Shown: positions 6,663 through 11,868, counted from the stretch's first letter. The stretch: 13,794 nt of DNA from Patescibacteria group bacterium (GCA_025453305.1 JALOQO010000005.1:1-13794); one strand, 5' to 3'. Numbers and translations are program-made. Notes: a model not told the origin generated them from the sequence alone.

Positions 6663-7031
6663 TTATTTATCGCTAAGGATAATAGCTAGTACGAGCATAG
6701 TGAGTATTAGAAAAATAAAAGCTTCGTTAATGAATAATAGTGCTATTCCACCAGCTAATAACACTAGTATCAAAATAGCTACAACAATAATCGATATTTT
6801 AGGAGGGGTTTCGGTATCGTTAGTTACCAAATCGTCCGTATCTCGCTTGATTTTATCTAATACTGTAGGTGGCTGGTTGTTATTTGTTGGTTTATTAATT
6901 TCTTTGTCTAGTTCTTGTACTTTTTGATCAAGTTCATCTACCTTCACAACTTGTTCAAGTTCTTGAATTTTCTGCTCAACCTCTTCTAATTTTTGCTCCT
7001 TGGGCTTAGTCTCGGGTTCCGCTTTTTTCAT
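6663..7031 (-). CDS. Coiled-coil protein with C-terminal membrane hairpin
   Basis: I do not recognise a family for this 122-residue protein. The N-terminal 50 residues are highly charged with a heptad-like pattern (EEVEQKIQELEQ, VDELDQKVQELDKEINK), suggesting a coiled coil. A polar linker with PTNNNQPPT follows. Two adjacent hydrophobic segments at about 78-98 and 100-119 would form a membrane hairpin, leaving only SDK at the end. The predicted topology is a cytoplasmic coiled coil tethered to the membrane. The start is firm: the minus strand has AAGGAGGG (7045-7038), 6 nt before the ATG, the strongest Shine-Dalgarno sequence in the window. I see no clear promoter upstream and no terminator before ilvC 110 bp downstream, so read-through into ilvC is possible. 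Confidence 0.75.
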   Translation of the reverse strand: MKKAEPETKPKEQKLEEVEQKIQELEQVVKVDELDQKVQELDKEINKPTNNNQPPTVLDKIKRDTDDLVTNDTETPPKISIIVVAILILVLLAGGIALLFINEAFIFLILTMLVLAIILSDK

Positions 7032-7102
7032 AGAAAGCCCTCCTTACACAAGTAACAATATTCTATTAATAATTCGTACGCAGTAATTTATTTAGCAATT
7101 GG

Positions 7103-7136
7103 AAGTATTTTAAGAAAAATTTTAAAATACTTTTTT
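7103..7136 (+). terminator. AT-rich hairpin followed by T-tract (plus-strand terminator-like)
   Basis: Arms AAGTATTTTAA (7103-7113) and its exact complement (7122-7132) enclose an 8-nt loop and are followed by TTTT. It is oriented for plus-strand transcription, yet no plus-strand gene lies upstream within the last 2 kb. It may protect the minus-strand genes from antisense read-through, or mark a small unseen RNA. The stem has almost no G-C pairs, so its strength is doubtful. Confidence 0.4.
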
Positions 7137-7180
7137 AGGTTATCCTTAAGCGCGAACTAATGTAAGAGTTATACATCTAA

Positions 7181-7222
7181 CCAAAATAAAAACCTCATTT
7201 TGAAATGAGGTTTTTATTTTGG
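7181..7222. terminator. Bidirectional terminator after tRNA-fMet (20-bp perfect stem)
   Basis: The 20-bp arms at 7181-7200 and 7203-7222 are perfectly complementary with only 2 nt between them. The core is ACCTCATTT/AAATGAGGT, flanked by A-runs on one side and T-runs on the other, so it can end transcription in both directions. On the minus strand it follows tRNA-fMet directly, and the outermost CC/GG pair overlaps the encoded CCA end of the tRNA. Confidence 0.85.
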
Positions 7223-7294
7223 TCGCGGGGACAGGACTCGAACCTGTGACCTTCTGGTTATGAGCCAGACGAGCTGCCACTGCTCTACCCCGCA
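7220..7294 (-). tRNA. Initiator tRNA-fMet (CAT)
   Basis: This is a 75-nt cloverleaf with encoded CCA: 7-bp acceptor, D-arm GAGC/GCTC, anticodon arm TCTGG-CTCATAA-CCAGA, variable AGGTC and T-arm ACAGG/CCTGT. The CGGGG...CCCCG acceptor, the A11:T24 pair and overall similarity to E. coli fMet mark it as the initiator. Two identity features are changed. Position 1:72 is a U·G wobble (E. coli has a C×A mismatch). The anticodon stem has a T29:A41 pair in place of the first of the three conserved G-C pairs. The D-loop is also short (AGTGGCA). Confidence 0.9.
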
Positions 7295-7320
7295 GCAATA
7301 ATTTTAAGTAACAGTTTGTA

Positions 7321-7349
7321 ATTATAACTCTACAGATAGTAACTGTCAA
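7321..7349 (-). promoter_or_regulatory. Perfect consensus promoter of tRNA-fMet
   Basis: On the minus strand there is TTGACA (7349-7344), exactly 17 nt of spacer and TATAAT (7326-7321). Both hexamers match the sigma70 consensus perfectly. The predicted start is near 7314, giving a 20-nt 5' leader before the mature tRNA end at 7294. The -35 lies just beyond the FtsB-like stop codon. Confidence 0.9.
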
Positions 7350-7352
7350 ATA

Positions 7353-7796
7353 TCAAGGTTCTTGATTTATTGGGTTGCCACTAAAAAAATCAATCCATTT
7401 GCGCCAGTTTTGGATTATTGTAGGGGGCTGTGGTTTGGTGGTAGAATCTAAGGTTTTTGGTAAGGGGGTGATAAATGTATTTGCTACACTTTCTGGTACT
7501 AAAACTAATCTTTCACCAGGAGATGCTCTATTAAAATATCTCCTAGCCGCCAAATCTAAATAAGCATCAGTGGTAAAATATTCGTTTTTTAACTTTTGAT
7601 TAGTATTTGTTTGTTCTTGCAGGAAGTTCTCTTGTTTTAAAATAGAGATTTCTTGTTCTAATGTATAATTTTTGTGAATTATTTTAGCCGTGCTATATGT
7701 AACCGAAACAGCAACCAATACAATAGCAATTAGCCCTATGGTATGGGCATTTATCTGAAATATTTTATGTAAAAAATTTTGAAATTTTTCTAGCAT
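7353..7796 (-). CDS. FtsB/DivIC-like septum formation initiator
   Basis: This is a bitopic divisome protein of the FtsB/DivIC (septum formation initiator) family, expected to link FtsQ/DivIB and FtsL and to activate septal peptidoglycan synthesis. From the ATG at 7796 it has 147 residues: an 18-residue cytoplasmic tail, a membrane helix at about 19-38 (GLIAIVLVAVSVTYS), a coiled coil at about 42-70 (LEQEISILKQENFLQEQ), then the family motif YLDLAARRYFNRASPGE near 78-94. A Pro/Thr-rich tail follows. An upstream TTG at 7802 could extend it by two residues, but ATG is preferred. A TATACT at 7811-7806 (minus strand) ends 9 nt before the ATG, so the leader is only a few nucleotides. The gene is co-directional with tRNA-fMet. 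Confidence 0.85.
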   Translation of the reverse strand: MLEKFQNFLHKIFQINAHTIGLIAIVLVAVSVTYSTAKIIHKNYTLEQEISILKQENFLQEQTNTNQKLKNEYFTTDAYLDLAARRYFNRASPGERLVLVPESVANTFITPLPKTLDSTTKPQPPTIIQNWRKWIDFFSGNPINQEP

Positions 7797-7800
7797 TACC

Positions 7801-7852
7801 AATATAGTATATCGTATCTGTTAAACTAAAATCTAATTTGGTATACTATATT
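7801..7852. promoter_or_regulatory. Mirror-image divergent promoters
   Basis: AATATAGTATA at 7801-7811 and its exact complement at 7842-7852 place a TATACT -10 box facing outward on each side. Leftward it serves the FtsB-like gene. Rightward (7842-7847, preceded by TGG to make an extended -10) it serves the tRNA(CAT) transcript, with a start near 7854. The 30 bp between the boxes must hold both -35 regions, but no good -35 match is seen. Confidence 0.6.
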
Positions 7853-7868
7853 AGCTAACTACCTACAC

Positions 7869-7931
7869 GGGGGTGTAGTCAGCCAGATGGCAGACAATCG
7901 GCACCCTGTACATTAGCAATCACTTACACCA
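7869..7931 (+). ncRNA. tRNA-like leader upstream of tRNA(CAT)
   Basis: This 63-nt segment begins GGGGGTGTAG, identical to the first 10 nt of the tRNA that starts at 7933. It continues with a recognisable tRNA 5'-half pattern (TCAG, TGGCAGA, CAATCGGC) and ends in TACACCA. It does not fold as a normal tRNA. GGTGTA (7872-7877) can pair with TACACC (7925-7930) as a closing stem, with an internal hairpin GTC-A-GCC-AGAT-GGC-A-GAC (7878-7895). Competing pairings are CTACAC/GTGTAG (7863-7868 with 7873-7878) and CAATCGG (7895-7901) with the tRNA anticodon stem (7971-7977). It is probably a decayed tRNA copy or a structured leader. Its function is unknown. Confidence 0.5.
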
Positions 7932-7932
7932 T

Positions 7933-8008
7933 GGGGGTGTAGCTCAGTGGTTAGAGCAGTCGGCTCATAACCGATTGGTCACAGGTTCAAATCCTGTCAC
8001 CCCCACCA
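7933..8008 (+). tRNA. tRNA(CAT), elongator Met or lysidine-type Ile2
   Basis: This is a 76-nt cloverleaf with encoded CCA: acceptor GGGGGTG/CACCCCC, D-arm AGCTCAGTGGTTAGAGC, anticodon arm GTCGG-CTCATAA-CCGAT with CAT at 7966-7968, and T-arm ACAGG/CCTGT. It lacks initiator features. The D-loop and anticodon region (GGTTAGAGCAG, CGGCTCATAACCG) resemble bacterial tRNA-Ile2, whose C34 is modified to lysidine by TilS. It could therefore read AUA rather than AUG, and sequence alone does not settle this. Its 3' end and terminator are duplicated at 8167-8250. Confidence 0.9.
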
Positions 8009-8067
8009 AAAGTGCTCCCTAGATGGGGAGTATTTTTATTTACGATAGGTCACTCGGCCATTCTGGC
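7984..8067 (+). repeat. Direct repeat, copy 1 (tRNA 3' end, terminator and flank)
   Basis: This is an 84-bp unit that matches 8167-8250 at 83 positions (the only difference is T8062 versus A8245). It covers the T-loop and 3' end of tRNA(CAT) from GGTTCAAATCC through CCA, the terminator, and about 26 bp beyond the T-tract. The second copy is offset by 183 bp. Confidence 0.95.
8013..8041 (+). terminator. Terminator of tRNA(CAT)
   Basis: TGCTCCC pairs with GGGAGTA (8013-8019 with 8026-8032, one G·T) around a 6-nt loop and is followed by TTTTTATTT. It starts 4 nt after the CCA end. An identical copy is at 8196-8224. Confidence 0.85.
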
Positions 8068-8166
8068 CTCAGCACCTTTGCTACGCTTACATTTTCTAAG
8101 CAATATATTGTTATACATACACAACTGTCAATGCGCGTGAACTCATACTGCCACTGGCAGTCTTCG
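8068..8166. other. Unique spacer between the tRNA-tail repeats
   Basis: These 99 bp have no coding frame of interest. On the minus strand they contain TTGACA (8131-8126), an 18-nt spacer and TATATT (8107-8102), a plausible promoter firing towards tRNA(CAT). Near the right end is the small hairpin CTGCC-ACT-GGCAG. The spacer may be a remnant of a deleted insert. With the repeats it makes up most of the 384-bp gene-free stretch from 8009 to 8392. The remainder (8251-8392) is AT-rich and holds only the methyltransferase promoter. Confidence 0.45.
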
Positions 8167-8250
8167 GGTTCAAATCCTGTCACCCCCACCAAAAGTGCTC
8201 CCTAGATGGGGAGTATTTTTATTTACGATAGGTCACTCGGCCATACTGGC
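8167..8250 (+). repeat. Direct repeat, copy 2 (tRNA-tail fragment, attachment-site-like)
   Basis: This is the second copy of the 84-bp unit. It carries only the 3' part of the tRNA. The bases before it (TCTTCG) do not restore the T-stem (ACAGG becomes TCGGG), so it is not a functional tRNA. A partial duplication of a tRNA 3' end is the usual footprint of a tyrosine-recombinase element. However, only 99 bp separates the copies and no integrase is in the window, so a local tandem duplication is also possible. The methyltransferase gene begins 143 bp further on. Confidence 0.9.
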
Positions 8251-8377
8251 ATAAGTATAATAAATGTTTTTTAATTTTATGTTGAGTCAGTTGTTAGCAA
8301 ATTTAATCCCTATAAATAGCCTAGCCAAAACAGAAGTCGGCAAATTATCTACAACTAAAGTTAATATTTTTTGCTCA

Positions 8378-8386
8378 TGGTATAAT
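8378..8386 (+). promoter_or_regulatory. Extended -10 promoter of the methyltransferase gene
   Basis: TGG-TATAAT ends 6 nt before the ATG at 8393, so transcription should start at the ATG itself. No convincing -35 is visible. Confidence 0.65.
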
Positions 8387-8392
8387 TACAAC

Positions 8393-9337
8393 ATGAAGAG
8401 TAGGGCAAAATATATTCTAAATAATGTAGATTGCCGAAAAGCTATCAAAGAACTACCAGACAATTCTGTAGATTTTATAGTTACGGATCCACCATATTTT
8501 ATAGACGGAATGGGTGACGACTGGAACGATACTAAATTAAATACAAAAAAATCAAAGTCTGGTGTAGTTGGTGGTCTGCCGGTTGGAATGAAGTTTGATA
8601 GAGACCAGGGTCAGAAACTACAGAATTTTTTAGAACCAATTTGTGTTGAATTTTTTAGAGTTCTAAAACCCGGTGGTTTTTGTGTTGTTTTTTCGCAAGG
8701 TCGTTTATATCACCGTACAGCTATGGCGTTAGATGTTGCTGGTTTTGAAATTCGTGATTTACTAGGTTGGAAATATGAAGGGCAGGCAAAGGCATTCTCG
8801 CAAACCCATTTTATTAAAAAAGATAAATCAATGACAGAAAAAGAAAAGTCAAAATTAATAAAAGAACTTGAAGGCCTAAAAACCCCGCAGCTAAAACCAC
8901 AAATAGAACCAATGACATTAGCACAAAAACCAAAAGAAGGTACTTTTGTAGAAAATTGGAAAAAGTATCAAGTAGGCTTGGTTGATGTACGTGAAACTCT
9001 CGATGGAATGTTCCCTGGAACAGTAATGGAGATTTCAAAAAAAGTTCGCAAGAACGAATCAGAAGCAAACTTAAATCACATGACGGTTAAGCCTGTTGTT
9101 CTAATATCTCATTTAATAAAATTGTTTACCCACGAAGGCCAAACCGTGCTGGATCCTTTTGTTGGTAGCGGCTCTCACGGCGTAGCGGCTCTTCAAACTA
9201 ACCGTAATTTTATTGGTTTTGAAATCGAGCCTAAATACTATAAGATTGCCGATAAACGGTTAAAAGATACTTTGGTAGATAGTAATAAAACAAAATCACT
9301 TAAAAATAAAAATCAACAACCGTTTATCTTAAAGTGA
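8393..9337 (+). CDS. Site-specific DNA methyltransferase, beta class
   Basis: This is an S-adenosylmethionine-dependent DNA methyltransferase, probably N6-adenine or N4-cytosine. The 314 residues have the beta-class order: catalytic motif IV TDPPYF first (D32-PPY35), a middle region likely to hold the target-recognition domain (about 130-220, Lys-rich), then the S-adenosylmethionine-binding motif I DPFVGSGSHG at 254-263 with FEIEPKYY downstream. The ATG at 8393 is chosen over an in-frame ATG at 8264. The extra 43 residues look non-coding, they begin right after the tRNA-tail repeat, and the extended -10 sits just before 8393. It converges with an HNH nuclease and overlaps it by 9 bp. The two probably form a type II restriction-modification pair. 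The recognition site is unknown. Confidence 0.9.
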   Translation: MKSRAKYILNNVDCRKAIKELPDNSVDFIVTDPPYFIDGMGDDWNDTKLNTKKSKSGVVGGLPVGMKFDRDQGQKLQNFLEPICVEFFRVLKPGGFCVVFSQGRLYHRTAMALDVAGFEIRDLLGWKYEGQAKAFSQTHFIKKDKSMTEKEKSKLIKELEGLKTPQLKPQIEPMTLAQKPKEGTFVENWKKYQVGLVDVRETLDGMFPGTVMEISKKVRKNESEANLNHMTVKPVVLISHLIKLFTHEGQTVLDPFVGSGSHGVAALQTNRNFIGFEIEPKYYKIADKRLKDTLVDSNKTKSLKNKNQQPFILK

Positions 9338-10054
9338 TTTTAGAAAAACAAGAATCTCACTCTTGACCTGGCTTGAAGATTTATTTAGAAATGTTTTTAC
9401 AACCCTAATACCGTCATTTGTTTGGGCAATTTCTATTACTCGCCCAGTTTTATCATAGATCCAACGATTGCGATCACATCGGTTACAAATTTGACATTGC
9501 GGAATAATGTTGCCCTCTATCAATGGCGCATTCGGATTCATGTGACCTTTTTGTAGACTCACTAGAACGCCTTTTCTAAAGAGATGTTCTTTAGCTTCTT
9601 CTGATCCGCAAGTTGCGCAGTGATAATTGTACATTCGTTTAATTTCATTAAAGTCACCAGAAAAACCTTCTCTTCTTTCTTGTGCGAAAGCAGAATACGG
9701 CACTTCTAAACCTATCAATTTATATGATCCCGCGGGTATTTTTTGATTTCCTATATCTTTATCACCTCTTTGTCCAGACAGTATATTCCAGCCTTTTTGC
9801 ATTGAAAGATGCCTTGCCTGCTGAACATCGTTAGTTTTAGGATAGTATTTTTGAATAAAATTAGTAAGCTGCTCTTTAGACAGAACTTCTGTATTCGGGT
9901 AACCCCTTGCTAACCTTACCAGAACTAGAGCATCTTTTGTGTAGGTTCCATATTTGTTTTTTAGTTTGGGCATAGAAACACCTTTTACTGCAAGATATTT
10001 TTTATGATATTCTTCGATCAGTTTATATGTAGTTAATATTTCGTAATCTGACAT
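9329..10054 (-). CDS. HNH endonuclease, probable type II restriction enzyme
   Basis: This 241-residue protein has a C-terminal beta-beta-alpha-metal (HNH) nuclease domain. Zinc-binding cysteines form C146-x2-C149 and C187-x2-C190. H171 in LQKGHMNPN is the likely general base and N182 in EGNIIPQC the structural Asn. The last metal position is within RCDRNRW rather than a clear His. The N-terminal 130 residues have no recognised family and presumably bind DNA; they include DVQQARHLSMQKGWN. The convergent methyltransferase overlaps its 3' end by 9 bp, which favours a restriction enzyme over a homing or colicin-type HNH. A TATAAT at 10070-10065 (minus strand), 10 nt before the ATG, predicts a leader of about 4 nt. 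Confidence 0.85.
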   Translation of the reverse strand: MSDYEILTTYKLIEEYHKKYLAVKGVSMPKLKNKYGTYTKDALVLVRLARGYPNTEVLSKEQLTNFIQKYYPKTNDVQQARHLSMQKGWNILSGQRGDKDIGNQKIPAGSYKLIGLEVPYSAFAQERREGFSGDFNEIKRMYNYHCATCGSEEAKEHLFRKGVLVSLQKGHMNPNAPLIEGNIIPQCQICNRCDRNRWIYDKTGRVIEIAQTNDGIRVVKTFLNKSSSQVKSEILVFLKSL

Positions 10055-10064
10055 AACACTTAGT

Positions 10065-10070
10065 ATTATA
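10065..10070 (-). promoter_or_regulatory. -10 box of the HNH nuclease gene
   Basis: TATAAT on the minus strand lies 10 nt upstream of the ATG at 10054. There is no Shine-Dalgarno sequence between them. Confidence 0.45.
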
Positions 10071-10162
10071 ACTATTTTTATAAATTAAACTAATTTAACT
10101 TAAAAAGTATATTGGTTAGTAGCATTCTAAATATAGGTAATATATAAGACACTAACAGAATA

Positions 10163-10746
10163 TTATTTTACTGGGTATTCTTGTTTAACAAAATCAGTAA
10201 TATCGTTAAAAATATTTTTAGCAAATGATGGCGCAAAATTTTGCTGTTCATCTAACACGCTCATAGCCCAGTCGTAACTTATATTTTGTTCTTTATATGT
10301 TTGCCAGTCATCTAGCGCACCTTGTACCCAAGCTTGTATTTTATCAACAATCCATACAAATTTGATTCGTTATCGTTTTTAAGATCATAATCCCTAGCCA
10401 CATTTATTAAAGATTTAAAATTAGAAAGCTCGGATTCTATTTGAGATAGAAATGCTTTTTCTTTTGCTTCTTTAGCCACCCTTTCGGATTTAGAGGAAAA
10501 TATGTTTGTATCGCCTGCATAAATCTCGGCAAAGTCATGCACCATGGAATATTTAAGAACTTTTTCTAAGTTTAGATCTAGATTATGCTTCTCGATAATG
10601 TACCAAGCAAGCATTGCCACACTATAACTATGCAGTACATCATCTTCTTTGTTTTTAGATTTTGGGATATAGTGATTGCGTTTAACCGCCTCTAGGCCGT
10701 TGCATAGTTCCTGGAGCTTTAACAAAGTATTATCGATTGTTACCAT
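10163..10746 (-). pseudogene. HD-domain phosphohydrolase, split by a -1 frameshift
   Basis: This is an HD-domain metal-dependent phosphohydrolase resembling YfbR/HDDC2-type 5'-deoxynucleotidases. Visible ligands are H39 (VLHSYSVAM) and H70-D71 (SMVHDFAEIYAGD, with E74 and D79). In the first frame the protein ends at residue 144 (position 10312) with an unrelated tail (GLLIKYKLGYKVR). In the -1 frame, coding continues from about 10363 to a TAA at 10163-10165 with the expected sequence FVWIVDKIQAWVQ, which supplies the last HD ligand (Asp of VDK), then about 57 more residues. One added A in the run at 10358-10360 gives ESKFVWIVDKIQ and a normal 194-residue protein. The break lies on AAATTTG, so a sequencing indel, a true mutation or recoding are all possible. 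A TATAAT (10759-10754) lies 7 nt before the ATG. Confidence 0.85.
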
Positions 10747-10753
10747 TTAGATA

Positions 10754-10759
10754 ATTATA
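10754..10759 (-). promoter_or_regulatory. -10 box of the HD-domain gene
   Basis: TATAAT on the minus strand ends 7 nt before the ATG at 10746, the same leaderless layout as other genes here. Confidence 0.5.
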
Positions 10760-10840
10760 TACAGAGCAATAAGTTAATACCATGATTTACAGTTAGGTTT
10801 CAGATTTTATTAATCTAAATATAATATTACTATAAAAAAT

Positions 10841-11572
10841 TTATTGGTTTGCTGGAATATTTAGCGCATTCAGGAAATCTCTAATATCCTTGTAGGCCTC
10901 TATAGATTTAAATTCCTCTAATGTATTAAAAGTTTGAGAATCTTTTCCTGAAATTATAATTGATAATTGTGAGGGCTCTGTATTGCCACCCTTAGGTTTA
11001 ACCCCGAAGGAATTTAAAAATATTTGACTCTCTTGACCAGCATTATATTTAGTTTGCGTTGAGTCCATTACATAGGCGTTGTCATAAACACCGTTACTAT
11101 TTTTGTAAATTATTGACGAAAACTCTCGATTATTAGTTTTATCTAACCCTGTTATTACATCATCAATCATATATTTTGGCTCGTCACCAGTGAATCCACC
11201 AAAAAATACATATGAATAAAGGGTAATTTTAGAGTTATCGTTTGCTGTTAATGTATATGTTTCAAATGCTGAATTTGGATCTGCGTTTGCATTAATCTCT
11301 TTTGTTAATACTAGGTATTTAGGGTACTTAAAACTTGCCTGTACCAATTCAAAATTTGCTGTTTCCCAATTAACATATTGGTCTTTTGCTGAATTAATTT
11401 CTTTGTTTGACTCTTCTATCTGTTGGGTTGAGTTTGCTCCTGTAAGGGGTGTATCGGAAGATTTGTTAGTTTGACGTTCATAAATCAACCAACCAACCGC
11501 TACAACTAATCCAAACACTACAATAACAATCACTATTTCAACAATACTTAAACCTTTTTTATTATTATTCAT
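10841..11572 (-). CDS. Type IV pilin-like protein (prepilin)
   Basis: This 243-residue protein has a class III (type IV prepilin) signal. A 7-residue basic leader MNNNKKG is followed by LSIVEIVIVIVVFGLVVAVGW. Cleavage is expected after G7 by prepilin peptidase, leaving the conserved Glu at mature position 5 (E12). The N-terminal helix (8-29) anchors it in the membrane or packs it into a pilus or pseudopilus. The rest is a polar extracellular domain: a Ser/Thr/Asn/Glu linker, then a beta-rich part from about 65. I do not recognise that head domain. No other pilus gene is adjacent, so it may be a minor pilin or a pilin-anchored surface protein. Only a weak ribosome site (AAGAAGAA) precedes the ATG. 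Confidence 0.8.
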   Translation of the reverse strand: MNNNKKGLSIVEIVIVIVVFGLVVAVGWLIYERQTNKSSDTPLTGANSTQQIEESNKEINSAKDQYVNWETANFELVQASFKYPKYLVLTKEINANADPNSAFETYTLTANDNSKITLYSYVFFGGFTGDEPKYMIDDVITGLDKTNNREFSSIIYKNSNGVYDNAYVMDSTQTKYNAGQESQIFLNSFGVKPKGGNTEPSQLSIIISGKDSQTFNTLEEFKSIEAYKDIRDFLNALNIPANQ

Positions 11573-11608
11573 TATGATTCTTCTTAAGTTAATAATACAC
11601 CATTTTTA

Positions 11609-11640
11609 ACCCAAAAAACCCGTTTAGCGTTCCGGGCGGT
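11609..11640 (-). terminator. Possible weak terminator
   Basis: On the minus strand CCCG (11636-11633) and CGGG (11622-11619) form a 4-bp G-C core with a 10-nt loop, followed by TTTTTT. It could end transcription from the amidohydrolase gene whose stop is at 11869. The stem is short and the distance is over 200 bp. Confidence 0.35.
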
Positions 11641-11868
11641 TTTCTGGGTATTCATTATTGTTATGGATTATTGGTCTAGTTTATTCGGTAATAGGAGTTT
11701 TCGTTTTCTTTGAAAATAATCAATAAAATGCCCTATATAAATGTGAGGTCCTTTTATTGGTGGGTCGTCGCACGAATTGTTAGCACCAATTTTCTAGGAA
11801 CTTATTAAAGATCTAATTTACTTAATACAACTCATAGTTTAGTGATAGATATAATATAGCTTCAATTC
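11641..11868. other. Gene-free stretch between the pilin and amidohydrolase genes
   Basis: Part of a 296-bp gap (11573-11868) with no supported coding frame. It contains ATTGGTG (11756-11762) and its complement (11784-11790), 21 nt apart, with a nested CGT-CGC-ACG hairpin at 11767-11775. A TATAAT on the plus strand near 11850 has no gene after it. I see no other structure. Confidence 0.4.

Noticed and set aside
6619..6927. 102-residue hydrophobic plus-strand open frame opposite the coiled-coil membrane protein
   Set aside because: The opposite strand has a very strong Shine-Dalgarno sequence and a sensible coiled-coil/membrane layout. The plus frame has neither and is probably a shadow.
7869..7931. 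A second functional tRNA
   Set aside because: No seven-base anticodon loop or T-arm (GGTTCRANTCC) can be placed, and it is too short for a normal cloverleaf.
8023..8205. 60-residue plus-strand open frame across the tRNA-tail repeats
   Set aside because: It runs through the terminator, spacer and tRNA fragment, has no ribosome site and no protein-like composition.
8264..8392. N-terminal extension of the methyltransferase from an upstream in-frame ATG
   Set aside because: The 43 extra residues have no methyltransferase-like sequence, and an extended -10 box lies just before the ATG at 8393, inside the would-be coding region.
7353..9337. UGA recoding as in Gracilibacteria or SR1
   Set aside because: UGA acts as a stop for the FtsB-like and methyltransferase genes, Trp is coded by TGG, and no gene contains an in-frame UGA.
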